Assembly: GCA_041649015.1 (NCBI GenBank)
Contig: JBAZNU010000002.1
Location: forward strand, 434,001 to 498,000
Direction of reading: 5' to 3'
DNA length: 64,000 nt
From: Ignavibacteria bacterium
GTDB lineage: Bacteria > Bacteroidota > Ignavibacteria > Tepidaquicellales > Tepidaquicellaceae
A program made the position numbers and the translations under genes. The notes below the pieces were generated by a model. The model worked only from the letters and a program-made list of their open reading frames with translations. It searched no databases and was not told the origin of the DNA. Position 1 is the first letter of the stretch. Each line of letters begins with the position of its first letter. Positions 26,699 through 35,291 of the stretch are shown piece after piece.

Positions 26699-27670
26699 TT
26701 AATCTAATTGTATAACCTTAACCGGTTGTGAAACCGGAACCAGTCCTCTCTCTAGAAACACTTTTTGTCCGTCTTTGTTCCTTAGGAACGTAATCCAACC
26801 AGTCGAAAGCTGTATATCAAGAACTGTAGTATAAGCCCAAATCTTTCGAGTGTATGGATATTTTTTAGTGAATACAAGTCCCTGGTGAAGTTGTGCATAG
26901 TCATCCTGTCTTCCGCTCGGGTATATTCTCGATACCCTGAGTGTTTTAACAGAAGTATCCAGAGAATCCTGATTACCCATCGATAGCCAAGCAAGGTTTG
27001 AGATACCAATACTATTCTTAGTGCTTCTAATCATATCAAGCATCTGAACACTGGTTGAACATATAACCGCAGTCTTAATGTATTCCATTCCTGCAAGGAG
27101 AGTATCTTTAATGTAGGAATAAATAGCTGAATTTGGTCTTTGAATAAAAACCTTTATTTTGTTATCATTACCCTTCAAATTTGCCAAGACCTCTTTATTT
27201 TGTTCATCATCAGGTGCTTTTATCTGTGACCATAGTTCATATTTTCCTGTAAATATATTTTTTAGGTCATCTGAGGTAACTCTGAGTACGGGATTACTCT
27301 GATTGACGATAAATGCAACGGCGTCGGTTGCAATCTCCTGCTTTTGAAACTCCATTTTATTCTCTTTAAGAATCCTGAGTTCTTCGTCATTTAACTCGGA
27401 AGCGCCCATTATGAGTTTTGTATCTTTGTTGATAAGGTCTGCAATTGCAACCTTTGTAGGTTTTGAACTGTAAGTAATCTTAGCTTCGGGATTCAGGCGT
27501 TCGAATTCGCTTTTAAGATAAGGTAAAACGGGTTCAATATTTTCATCAACTTCAATAGAAAGCTCGCCAATCGTTGCCTTGGATTTAATCTCTTTGAAAT
27601 CGCAGCTGCTAAAACCTAACGAAAATAAGACCAGTATAACTAAAAAATATTTACAGGAATTGTGTTTCAT
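26699..27670 (-). CDS. PstS-like substrate-binding lipoprotein
   Basis: A 323-residue periplasmic binding protein with a lipoprotein signal (lipobox LGFSSC, Cys at residue 23). Motifs resembling PstS are KPTKVAIADLINKDTKLIMGA (ligand loop), AFIVNQSNPV and LKNIFTGKYELWSQI, and a late IYPSGRQDDYAQL. In known PstS the equivalent regions bind phosphate. The gene sits in a tonB operon rather than with pstCAB, which lies about 2.5 kb upstream and has no PstS. It may serve that transporter or have a separate TonB-linked job. Confidence 0.75.
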   Translation of the reverse strand: MKHNSCKYFLVILVLFSLGFSSCDFKEIKSKATIGELSIEVDENIEPVLPYLKSEFERLNPEAKITYSSKPTKVAIADLINKDTKLIMGASELNDEELRILKENKMEFQKQEIATDAVAFIVNQSNPVLRVTSDDLKNIFTGKYELWSQIKAPDDEQNKEVLANLKGNDNKIKVFIQRPNSAIYSYIKDTLLAGMEYIKTAVICSTSVQMLDMIRSTKNSIGISNLAWLSMGNQDSLDTSVKTLRVSRIYPSGRQDDYAQLHQGLVFTKKYPYTRKIWAYTTVLDIQLSTGWITFLRNKDGQKVFLERGLVPVSQPVKVIQLD

Positions 27671-27687
27671 AATCTGATGTATAAAAT

Positions 27688-27710
27688 ACAGGCGACATTT
27701 AGCCGCCTGT
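27688..27710 (-). terminator. Intra-operon hairpin (weak terminator or processing site)
   Basis: Arms ACAGGCG (27688-27694) and CGCCTGT (27704-27710), followed on the minus strand by ATTTTAT. It lies between the small membrane protein gene and the PstS-like gene and may reduce read-through or stabilise the upstream message. Confidence 0.4.
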
Positions 27711-27717
27711 TTATGTG

Positions 27718-27972
27718 CTAATCTTTATGTTGACTTTTAATTAACTCTTCCTGAGCTCTCTTAATTCTTTCAATTTCTCTTTCCCTTTTCATCTGATTCC
27801 GTTTGCTTTGAACATAAACGTAACGGTAAATTCCGTAACCCATAAATACTGCTCCAAAAATCAATCTTTTAGAAATATCCAAATTTTCGAACAATAATCC
27901 GCTAAACAAGAGAATACCCATAACTACACCAACGATAGCAGTAAAGATGTTTATGAACATCGCACTATTCAT
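27718..27972 (-). CDS. Small two-helix membrane protein of the tonB operon
   Basis: An 84-residue protein with two hydrophobic segments (about 5-28 and 34-52) and a strongly charged Lys/Arg/Glu tail (KRNQMKREREIERIKRAQEE) likely to form a cytoplasmic helix. It is not recognised as a named family. It lies 11 bp after tonB and 47 bp before the PstS-like gene in the same operon, which argues that it is real. Confidence 0.65.
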   Translation of the reverse strand: MNSAMFINIFTAIVGVVMGILLFSGLLFENLDISKRLIFGAVFMGYGIYRYVYVQSKRNQMKREREIERIKRAQEELIKSQHKD

Positions 27973-27983
27973 CGCAGGCAGAA

Positions 27984-28892
27984 TTAATTTTCTTCTTTAC
28001 TTTCTTCTTTATTCTCTTCCTTTTTCTCTTCTTTCTTATCTTCGTCGCCGGAGTCTTTCTTGAACTTACCCGTCAGTGTGAAGCTGAACGGAACGCTAAC
28101 CCAGCATCTAACAGGGGCACCCTGCTGCAATGCGGGGGTGAACTGGAGGTTCATTACCTTTGATGTAACTTCATCTCTGAACACATCCGGGCCGCTGAAA
28201 CCGCCAACAGAAACTACTGATCCATCTGGTCCGACAAGAACTTTAACGGTTACCTTGCCTTCAATACCGCTTGAACGAGCAATTTCAGGATATCTCATCG
28301 AGCTTTTAACCTGTCCTAAATTAACAGCTACAGGCGGTTTATCGACTTCAAACTGCTGATAAGTTTTGTTCTTTTCTTTCTTTTCTTCTTTCTTTTCAAC
28401 TTCTTCTGTCTTCTTTATATCAACCTGAATTTTACCTGTTTCTTTGTTAGGGTCAACATTTTCACTACCTTCAGATGAAACGAATGCTTTAATCTTTTCA
28501 GTTTCATCAACTTTTTTGATTGTTTCAATGTCAGCCTTTTCTTTTGCTACAGGTTCAGGAGTTAAAGCAGCGAGGTCCTTAAGAGCTTCAGGTTGCTGAA
28601 CCTGAACATCAGGAGGAGGAGGAGCATCTTCTTCCTGAGCTTCGGTTTCCTGTGTTTGAATATCTTTCAACTCAATATCTCTCTTAATCTGCAGCTGTTT
28701 TTCTTCCTGAATCTTTTCAATGTATATCGTAACGATGTAAGAGCTAATCAGGAAAACATGAATAATAATAGCAAAAATCAATCCTCTCGAAGCATACTTA
28801 GCTGCAAATTTCTTTAACTCCGGAGCACCATATTGCATCCTTTGTTCTATGGGTTCCTTGAAGTCCCCTAATGTTTTATTTTCTTCTGTCAT
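27984..28892 (-). CDS. tonB: TonB energy transducer
   Basis: A 302-residue TonB-family protein. One N-terminal membrane helix (about 32-52), a long periplasmic linker rich in Glu, Pro and Lys, then a TonB C-terminal domain (about 190-278): SSMRYPEIARSSGIEGKVTV, VGPDGSVVSV and NLQFTPALQQGAPV. It transmits proton-motive force to outer-membrane receptors such as the BtuB-like protein encoded at 53-55 kb. A highly charged tail (KKEEKKEENKEESKEEN) follows the domain, which is unusual. No exbB/exbD gene is beside it. Confidence 0.88.
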   Translation of the reverse strand: MTEENKTLGDFKEPIEQRMQYGAPELKKFAAKYASRGLIFAIIIHVFLISSYIVTIYIEKIQEEKQLQIKRDIELKDIQTQETEAQEEDAPPPPDVQVQQPEALKDLAALTPEPVAKEKADIETIKKVDETEKIKAFVSSEGSENVDPNKETGKIQVDIKKTEEVEKKEEKKEKNKTYQQFEVDKPPVAVNLGQVKSSMRYPEIARSSGIEGKVTVKVLVGPDGSVVSVGGFSGPDVFRDEVTSKVMNLQFTPALQQGAPVRCWVSVPFSFTLTGKFKKDSGDEDKKEEKKEENKEESKEEN

Positions 28893-29046
28893 TTTGATAA
28901 CCTCCGCTGTTTAAAGGTTTTATTATTTTAAAATATTCTAATTTTTGAACTTATAGTATTTAAAAATGTTCCCTATTTAATTTACAAATATAATCATTTT
29001 ACTGTATAAAGAACATTCATTTTAATATAAAATTAATGCTTTTACT

Positions 29047-30129
29047 TTAGTTCTCAGGAGGGAAATAAGGCAGAATTCCGATAGGATTATGGAAATATTT
29101 CTTTATCAATTCTGCAGATGAAAGGTCCTGATCCGTCTTTCTATCATTAATAACATAATCGTCAAAATTCATCCCGACAAGGTATTCGGCAGATTTAACA
29201 CTATCAAGAATATCACCAGAACCGATAGTCATTAACCTGTCATCCTGATTTTTGAAATAATATATACTCTTCAAAGTTTTTTGTTTATCAGGAAGTTTTG
29301 CGTCATAACCTATGTAAACACCCGAAACCGGAATAGTCTTTGGATTAACTATGAAAAATCTCCTATCCGAGATAAAGTACTTTCCATCGAGAATATTGTG
29401 AAGGTTTTCAGCGAGGAGGAGTTTCTCTTCATCTTTCGTCAATGAATCTGTAGTAGAGAATTCTTTTGGTGCAAAGCCAACAGTACGAGCAGTCTTACCG
29501 TTATGTGCAAGAACAAGAGTTCCAAGCGGAGAATCTTTAAACACTTTGCGAACGTCCTCATGTCTCATTCTTATGCAACCGTGAGAAGAAGGTCTAACTC
29601 CGAGGCTACCATAATAACCAGTACCGTTGAGAGAATGAAAACCAATACCCTGATTGAACGGCATAAAGAAATACATTTCTGCACCGTTATACTGTGATGA
29701 TTCATGTTTTTCAGTCTTATGGAAAATAGCGAATAAACCCGGGCGCGATTCCACGCTTCTGCTAAGATATTTATTACCAGAAGAAATCGGATACTTAAAA
29801 ACGCGTCCGTCCCTAAAATGCTGATAAAGCATCTGCTGGTCAATTCTAAGTTCGAGCCAGCTATCTTTATCTGTGTAAACGGTATCTTTTAGTCCGACCG
29901 AAACATCGTTTTCAGAAAGTATATTAATTTTCTTAGCGGCATCGTTTCTCTTCGTTGCATGCGGGAAGTATTCTGTGAAACCGTCGTTGATAAATGCAGT
30001 GTAAAAAGTATTCTGCCCGGCAAGCAATACGTATGACGCAAGTAAAAAACAAACAAATACAAAGGGAATAAAGATTATATACTGACTTCTGTCGTTTTTA
30101 CCCACTGTATATTGTATATTATTTTGCAT
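29047..30129 (-). CDS. L,D-transpeptidase (YkuD domain)
   Basis: A 360-residue envelope enzyme: a membrane anchor near residues 17-38, then the YkuD domain (about 90-215). The catalytic motif SSHGCIRMRHEDV places the nucleophile Cys at residue 185 and the His at 183, with an upstream GFHSLNGTG containing the other conserved His. Such enzymes make 3-3 cross-links in peptidoglycan or attach proteins to it. The C-terminal 140 residues are not assigned. It lies between pstB and tonB, in the same direction. Confidence 0.88.
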   Translation of the reverse strand: MQNNIQYTVGKNDRSQYIIFIPFVFVCFLLASYVLLAGQNTFYTAFINDGFTEYFPHATKRNDAAKKINILSENDVSVGLKDTVYTDKDSWLELRIDQQMLYQHFRDGRVFKYPISSGNKYLSRSVESRPGLFAIFHKTEKHESSQYNGAEMYFFMPFNQGIGFHSLNGTGYYGSLGVRPSSHGCIRMRHEDVRKVFKDSPLGTLVLAHNGKTARTVGFAPKEFSTTDSLTKDEEKLLLAENLHNILDGKYFISDRRFFIVNPKTIPVSGVYIGYDAKLPDKQKTLKSIYYFKNQDDRLMTIGSGDILDSVKSAEYLVGMNFDDYVINDRKTDQDLSSAELIKKYFHNPIGILPYFPPEN

Positions 30130-30188
30130 GTATATTTAACATATAATTTATTAAAAATATCTCACAAATTCTATGTTTTTGGGATGTA

Positions 30189-31016
30189 TTAACCGAACCT
30201 GCCGGTAATGTAGTCTTCAGTCAGTTTTTCTTTAGGTGATGTAAATATTGTACGTGTTTTCCCGAGTTCAATAAGTTTGCCGAGAAAGAAGTAAGCTGTA
30301 AAATCACTTACTCTCGCTGCCTGCTGCATATTATGGGTAACGATGACAATTGTATATTCTTTCTTAAGCTTTGTAAGCGTTTCTTCAATGGCTGAAGTAG
30401 ATATCGGGTCTAAAGCAGAGGTCGGTTCATCGAATAGAATTATTTCAGGATCAACAGCAAGAGTTCTTGCAATGCACAGTCTTTGCTGCTGACCACCTGA
30501 CAGAGCTAAAGCAGATACTTTAAGCCTGTCCTTAGATTCTTCCCACAAACCTGCAAGGATGAGTGATTTTTCAACGATTTCATTTAAACGAGATTTTTTA
30601 TATCGTTTGTTCATAATCAAACCTGCAACGACATTATCGTAGATTGACATAGTAGGAAAAGGATTTGGTTTCTGAAACACCATACCAACTTTTCTTCTAA
30701 CTTCAGTAATATCGTATTCGTTTATATCCTTGTTATGAATTTTAATTGTACCGGTAACTTTAGCACCTGGAGTAAGATCATGCATAAAATTAAGAGAGCG
30801 TAGAAATGTAGATTTACCGCAACCTGAGGGACCGATGATAGCAGTTACAGCATTACCTCTGATTTTTATGCTAACGTCCGAAATAGCTTCCCTACCGTTA
30901 AATGCAACTGTCAGAGATTCAGTTTCGACGGAATGCTTTATTTTATCCATCTTAAATGAATCCACATTTTGGAAGTCTTCCGTCAATATATCTTTTACGA
31001 TTTCTTCTGTATCCAT
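30189..31016 (-). CDS. pstB: Phosphate ABC transporter ATP-binding protein
   Basis: A 275-residue ATPase that drives phosphate uptake. Walker A GPSGCGKST, the Pst-specific FQKPNPFPTMSIYDN, the signature ALSGGQQQRLCIARTLA, Walker B ILFDEPTSALDP and the switch VTHNMQQAARVSD are all present. The start is taken as the ATG at 31016, one base after the pstA stop; a longer frame reads back into pstA. About 20 extra acidic residues precede the usual start. It is the last gene of pstCAB; no phoU follows. Confidence 0.95.
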   Translation of the reverse strand: MDTEEIVKDILTEDFQNVDSFKMDKIKHSVETESLTVAFNGREAISDVSIKIRGNAVTAIIGPSGCGKSTFLRSLNFMHDLTPGAKVTGTIKIHNKDINEYDITEVRRKVGMVFQKPNPFPTMSIYDNVVAGLIMNKRYKKSRLNEIVEKSLILAGLWEESKDRLKVSALALSGGQQQRLCIARTLAVDPEIILFDEPTSALDPISTSAIEETLTKLKKEYTIVIVTHNMQQAARVSDFTAYFFLGKLIELGKTRTIFTSPKEKLTEDYITGRFG

Positions 31017-31017
31017 A

Positions 31018-31887
31018 TCAACTTTGCGAATATTTATTTCGAGTAGCGAGTCTAACGATAAGACTAACAATAAAAACGATGCAAATAAGAACAAATGCAC
31101 CAGCCCATGCTTTCCTGTGCCATTCTTCATACGGTGATATAGCATAATTAAAAATCTGAACCGGAATTGATGCTATGGGTTCATCGAGATTAGATGCCCA
31201 GAAGCTGTTACCGAACGAAGTGAAAAGCAAAGGTGCTGTTTCCCCCGCAGCTCTTGCGATTGCAAGGAGAATTCCAGTAATGATTCCGCCTGATGCAGTA
31301 CGAAGAACTATTCTGAGAGTTGTTTTCCATCTTGGAATCCCGAGAGCGAGTGCGGCTTCACGAAGTGAATGCGGAACGAGTTTCAACATTTCTTCCGTTG
31401 TTCTTGTTATTGTCGGTATCATCAAAATACCAAGAGCAAATCCACCTGCTAAAGCAGAGAATCTTTGCATTGGAATAACAAGAACTCCGTAAGCAAAGAT
31501 ACCTATTATGATTGAGGGAATACCGCTTAGAACGTCGGTTACAAACTTTACTAAATTTGCAAGAATACTTTTGGAATACTCATTCACATAAATTCCTGCC
31601 ATAAGACCGACGGGAATACCGATAAGTGAACCGAGTCCCACGAGTATGAAAGTACCAACGATTGCATTAGCCATACCTCCGCCAGTTTCTCCGACAGGTT
31701 TTGGCAGTTCAGTAAAGAAAGCAAGATCGAGAGAAGAAGCTCCCTGCATAGTTGTATAGAAGAATATATACAACAAAGGAAGAATTGCTATGAACGCTGC
31801 AATTATGCAAGCCATAAGCATAATTGTACTTTTAATCTTTCTTCTTGATGCATGAGTTTTACTTACTTTTGCATAATAATCAATCAT
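31018..31887 (-). CDS. pstA: Phosphate ABC transporter permease
   Basis: A 289-residue inner-membrane permease with six hydrophobic helices. The characteristic cytoplasmic coupling segment is HSLREAALALGIPRWKTTLRIVL, and the family motif GETAPLLFT lies near residue 215. It overlaps pstC by one base (TAATG), so the two permease halves are translated together. It forms the channel with PstC and PstB. Confidence 0.95.
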   Translation of the reverse strand: MIDYYAKVSKTHASRRKIKSTIMLMACIIAAFIAILPLLYIFFYTTMQGASSLDLAFFTELPKPVGETGGGMANAIVGTFILVGLGSLIGIPVGLMAGIYVNEYSKSILANLVKFVTDVLSGIPSIIIGIFAYGVLVIPMQRFSALAGGFALGILMIPTITRTTEEMLKLVPHSLREAALALGIPRWKTTLRIVLRTASGGIITGILLAIARAAGETAPLLFTSFGNSFWASNLDEPIASIPVQIFNYAISPYEEWHRKAWAGAFVLICIVFIVSLIVRLATRNKYSQS

Positions 31888-32870
31888 TATTTTATCTCTG
31901 CCTTTCTAGTGTAACTGTAAATGAGAAGTCTTGCGAATGAATTGATTATAAAGGTAACTCCAAAAAGTATAAGTCCGACTTCTATAAGAGAAGAGATATG
32001 CAGGCTACCCGATGCTTCAGCAAACTCATTTGCAATGACAGAAGCCATAGAATAGGCAGGTTCGAATAATGATGCTTTAATCTGAGCTTTATTACCGATA
32101 ACCATTGTAACAGCCATAGTTTCGCCGACTGCTCTACCGAGTCCGAGAACGGTAGCGCCGAGAATTCCGTTTTTCGCGTTAAGGAGAGCCATTTTGATTG
32201 CTTCCCATTTAGTAGCGCCAAGAGCGTAAGCAGCTTCACGCTGAGAGATTGGAATTGCTCTTAGGACATCCCGTGAAATAGCAGTGATGATTGGTGTAAT
32301 CATGATTGCGAGAACGATACCTGCAGTAAGCAATCCAAACCCGATTGGATTGCCTTTAAATATAGGTAAAAATCCAAGTGTATCCTGAAGGAAGGGCTGA
32401 ACGGTATTTCTCATAAAAGGAGCCAGCACGAAAATACCCCAGAAACCATAAATAATACTCGGAATAGCTGCGAGAATTTCTACGAGAAAACTAATTGTAT
32501 TTTTAATGAGCTGAGGTGCAAGTTCGGTAAGAAAGACTGCAACGCCAATACTAACGGGCAGTGAAATAGCTAATGCAATAACTGAAGAAACCAGAGTTCC
32601 GTAAATAAAGGTAAGAGCGCCAAAATTATCTTTAACAGAATCCCAGTTTTCCGAGAAAATAAAACCAAAACCGAAAGCATCACGGGAGGCTTTTGAATCG
32701 ATGAACATTATGTAAATTATATACCCTACGAGTAAAATAATCATGAATGCGAAAACGAGGGTAATATTCTCGAAGAATATATCCGAAATCTTTTTCCCGG
32801 CTTTTATCTCTTTTCGAATTAATACTTTATTTGCCGAGTTAGTCGATTCTTCATTTATACCATTATTCAT
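31887..32870 (-). CDS. pstC: Phosphate ABC transporter permease
   Basis: A 327-residue permease, first gene of pstCAB. After a polar head of about 25 residues there are six or seven membrane helices. AAIPSIIYGFWGIFVLAPFM and the coupling loop ISQREAAYALGATKWEAIKMALL are PstC signatures, followed by GRAVGETMAVTMVIGN. No pstS precedes it. A direct repeat like a Pho box lies 61 bases upstream of its start. Confidence 0.95.
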   Translation of the reverse strand: MNNGINEESTNSANKVLIRKEIKAGKKISDIFFENITLVFAFMIILLVGYIIYIMFIDSKASRDAFGFGFIFSENWDSVKDNFGALTFIYGTLVSSVIALAISLPVSIGVAVFLTELAPQLIKNTISFLVEILAAIPSIIYGFWGIFVLAPFMRNTVQPFLQDTLGFLPIFKGNPIGFGLLTAGIVLAIMITPIITAISRDVLRAIPISQREAAYALGATKWEAIKMALLNAKNGILGATVLGLGRAVGETMAVTMVIGNKAQIKASLFEPAYSMASVIANEFAEASGSLHISSLIEVGLILFGVTFIINSFARLLIYSYTRKAEIK

Positions 32871-32930
32871 ATTAATACAAAAATATGAAAATTATTAATT
32901 ACCCAATGTAAACAAATTGTTAAGTTTTTA

Positions 32931-32948
32931 ATGTAATATTTATGTAAG
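32931..32948 (-). promoter_or_regulatory. Candidate Pho box upstream of pstCAB
   Basis: On the minus strand the site reads CTTACATAAATATTACAT: two 7-bp repeats separated by AAAT, an 11-bp period, as in the E. coli PhoB box (CTGTCAT-AAAT-CTGTCAT type). Two further related hexamers, TTAACA (32918-32923) and TTACAT (32906-32911), continue towards the gene at 13- and 12-bp steps. Assignment is by pattern and location only. Confidence 0.5.
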
Positions 32949-32960
32949 CAGATATAAAAG

Positions 32961-32986
32961 AAAAGGCACTTTTGCGAGTGCCTTTT
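32961..32986 (-). terminator. Terminator of the small lipoprotein gene
   Basis: Arms AAAAGGCACT (32961-32970) and AGTGCCTTTT (32977-32986) form a perfect 10-bp stem. On the minus strand a T-rich run follows. It insulates pstCAB from the gene upstream. Confidence 0.8.
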
Positions 32987-33009
32987 ATGATGGATGAAAT
33001 AAAAATGAT

Positions 33010-33432
33010 TTATTTTGCTACTGTGATTGTTCCCCTGCCCTTAAAATTAGTCGGAACTAATTCAATCTTTGTAGAAGGACCCGGAAAGGACGGTCTTAAG
33101 GAATCATTGACTGTGCTCATAGGAAACGAAAATCTTCTTGTAGTATCGCTGTATGAATTCACTGTCATGGTACTTGAAGCATCGCTATTTTTATAAGTCA
33201 TATTATGTCTTAATTTAAGAATCGATTTATTGAGATTCACAGTCCAACTAACGGGCTGCGAAGATGTTACTCCACCGATAGCATAAGTAATAGTAATAAC
33301 TGAATCGTTTAGATTTGAGAAACTGTAAGAGAGAGTATCAGATGTGTTCGAGATTACTGTTTCATCCGACGAGCAAGAATAGAGACTTAAAGCAAAAAAA
33401 GCTGCCAGCAATAAAGGAATAATATTTTTCAT
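33010..33432 (-). CDS. Small lipoprotein of unknown function
   Basis: A 140-residue exported lipoprotein: signal MKNIIPLLLAAFFALSLYSC with lipobox LYSC (Cys20), then a Ser/Thr/Asn-rich beta-type domain (SNLNDSVITITYAIGG, STMTVNSYSDTTRRF). No family recognised. It is monocistronic, with its own terminator, between pstCAB and rubrerythrin. Confidence 0.75.
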   Translation of the reverse strand: MKNIIPLLLAAFFALSLYSCSSDETVISNTSDTLSYSFSNLNDSVITITYAIGGVTSSQPVSWTVNLNKSILKLRHNMTYKNSDASSTMTVNSYSDTTRRFSFPMSTVNDSLRPSFPGPSTKIELVPTNFKGRGTITVAK

Positions 33433-33567
33433 TTAATATAATAATTTTAATTATAATGATGTGAAATTAATTTATTTATATAAAGTATGCAACTCAATTA
33501 TATCATTTTTAATATAGAGAAATCTTTCTAATTTAATGTATTTAACAATAAAACCTCATTTACGATT

Positions 33568-34104
33568 ATGAAAGAATTAAAAGGAACAAACACGGAAAAG
33601 AACCTGCAGGCGGCATTTGCGGGTGAATCTCAAGCACGAAACAAATACACTTATTTTGCAAAAGTTGCACGTAAAGAAGGCTATGAACAAATAGCAGCTT
33701 ATTTCGAGGAAACTGCCGATAATGAAAAAGAACATGCAAAGATGTGGTTCAAGCAGCTTGAAGGAATCGGGACTACAAAAGAGAATCTCGAGCAGGCAGC
33801 AAAAGGCGAGAACTATGAACGCACGATAATGTATCCAGAATTTGCGAGAACAGCCCGTGAAGAAGGGTTTGATTCAATCGCAAGATTATTTGAACGCGTT
33901 GGTGAAATTGAAAAGCGTCACGAAGAAAGGTACAAGAAGCTATTATCAAATCTTGAGAATGATTTAGTCTTCAAGCGCGGGAAGGAAACGATTTGGATTT
34001 GCAGAAACTGCGGGCACATACATGTTGGAACCGAAGCACCTAAAGCATGTCCGGCTTGCTGGCATGATAAGTCTTACTTCGAGGTATTCAGCGAAGATAT
34101 TTAG
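33568..34104 (+). CDS. Rubrerythrin
   Basis: A 178-residue oxidative-stress protein that reduces peroxide. The diiron four-helix domain has the ligands in [29 protein letters not shown] and [15 protein letters not shown]-terminal rubredoxin-type domain carries [11 protein letters not shown] and CPACW, two CxxC pairs for a single iron. The arrangement is the standard erythrin-rubredoxin order. It suggests an anaerobic or microaerobic life. It is monocistronic, with a strong terminator behind it. Confidence 0.95.
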   Translation: MKELKGTNTEKNLQAAFAGESQARNKYTYFAKVARKEGYEQIAAYFEETADNEKEHAKMWFKQLEGIGTTKENLEQAAKGENYERTIMYPEFARTAREEGFDSIARLFERVGEIEKRHEERYKKLLSNLENDLVFKRGKETIWICRNCGHIHVGTEAPKACPACWHDKSYFEVFSEDI

Positions 34105-34120
34105 TAATTGCATATGAAAG

Positions 34121-34153
34121 AAAAAGGCTGCTTTAATGGAAGCAGCCTTTTTA
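34121..34153. terminator. Bidirectional terminator after rubrerythrin
   Basis: Arms AAAAAGGCTGCTT (34121-34133) and AAGCAGCCTTTTT (34140-34152) form a perfect 13-bp stem. It ends just before the convergent DUF6266-like gene and can serve both strands. Confidence 0.9.
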
Positions 34154-34155
34154 AT

Positions 34156-34968
34156 TTATCTTTTAGTTATACGTCTGTATTTAACGATTGGTTTAGCCTC
34201 TTCTTCTTTAATTAGTTTTGCTTTTGCTCTTCCTCTCTCGTTATATTCATTATCAAGTTCAAAGCCTTTATAAAGATAGCTGAAAGAGAAGGTCCAACGG
34301 AGTTTATTGTCTTTATCGTTGAAGAATAAGGAAAAGAAAATTCGTACTCTTTCATAGTCATCGATAATTTTAAACTCATTCGGGTAATTATCATATTTGA
34401 TAGTAATGGGTGAAGTTCCATTTGATTCAATTTTATCAAAATCCTCCTCGACAAGAATATAAGAATTATGTTCGAGAACTTGTCTTCCCTTTCTGTTAAC
34501 AAGAGGAGTATTCAAATAAATAATCGCAACTGTTGAAACGGGACCAAGGTATTCGGCTATTAAATCATCGGAAGGCGAGATTTGAATTTCAAAATTACTA
34601 TCGTCGTGTTTAAATCCTTTTATTTCGCAATCAATTCCTTTTGGAACAATTACGGCAAAAGAATTCATGAAATCGGGTAGTCCGTATCTGTAATTGAAAG
34701 AATGAATTTTGTCGTAAGGACGTTTACCTTTGATGTTTCTGAAAGTCCCCCAAGCATATTTCAAAAGTTTAGAACTATTCACAACCGAAGCAAACTTATT
34801 TATGACAGTAAATCGGTTGTTATTATCGATCGAATCCTTCGTATTTGGCTTTTTCCTGAATCGTTTATTCAAATAAACGACTCCCTCACGAGAGTTCTTA
34901 GACCTAAAAATATAGTCTCCAAGCTTACCGCTTACTGATCCGAGATGCTGATTTCTTACCTTTGCCAT
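34156..34968 (-). CDS. DUF6266-like protein of unknown function
   Basis: A 270-residue protein with no signal peptide. The N-terminal pattern MAKVRNQHLGSVSGKLGDYI, followed by NNRFTVINKFASVV, resembles the DUF6266 family of Bacteroidota (Gly-rich start, then a conserved Lys-Phe helix). The rest is beta-rich with no catalytic motif, and the tail is basic (GRAKAKLIKEEEAKPIVKYRR). Nothing nearby indicates a role. The upstream 320 bp carry an 11-bp tandem repeat. Confidence 0.6.
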   Translation of the reverse strand: MAKVRNQHLGSVSGKLGDYIFRSKNSREGVVYLNKRFRKKPNTKDSIDNNNRFTVINKFASVVNSSKLLKYAWGTFRNIKGKRPYDKIHSFNYRYGLPDFMNSFAVIVPKGIDCEIKGFKHDDSNFEIQISPSDDLIAEYLGPVSTVAIIYLNTPLVNRKGRQVLEHNSYILVEEDFDKIESNGTSPITIKYDNYPNEFKIIDDYERVRIFFSLFFNDKDNKLRWTFSFSYLYKGFELDNEYNERGRAKAKLIKEEEAKPIVKYRRITKR

Positions 34969-35291
34969 AGAATTATATTAAATAATAGATAATTTTGCAT
35001 ATCTGAGGCCTGATTCATGCTGCGGGGATACTGAGCGCAAGCTACTTGCAGGCTTAGAGCATGGTATGTTCATGGTATGTTGATGGGATGTTCATGGGAT
35101 GTTTATGGGATGATAAAATAATTAGCTGGATTTACAGAGGATTAAAGCATGCTTCTTTTTTATAAATTCAAAGAAGTCTTTAAATCTAATATGACTATTT
35201 TGAGTAATCACTGTAGATAATATACAAAAAATAGATGATTAAGTCAATGCAAATCTCAAACAAAAAATTGATATTCCAGGAAAAAGAATAA
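34969..35291. other. Non-coding region with a short tandem repeat
   Basis: About 320 bp between the DUF6266-like gene and the hybrid kinase. It contains GCAAGCTACTTGC near 35037 (inverted repeat), and five copies of an 11-bp unit at 35061-35115. No open frame or clear terminator is seen. Confidence 0.6.
35061..35115. repeat. 11-bp direct tandem repeat, five copies
   Basis: Unit ATGGTATGTTC, then ATGGTATGTTG, ATGGGATGTTC, ATGGGATGTTT and ATGGGATGATA. The copies are contiguous at exactly 11 bp, about one helical turn. The period and degeneracy indicate a minisatellite-like expansion rather than coding sequence. Confidence 0.85.

Noticed and set aside
31017..31145. Extended N-terminus of PstB
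   Set aside because: The frame is antiparallel to nothing but overlaps pstA on the same strand; the ATG at 31016, one base after the pstA stop, fits the family.
35061..35115. CRISPR array
   Set aside because: Units are contiguous 11-mers without spacers, and no cas gene is in the window.
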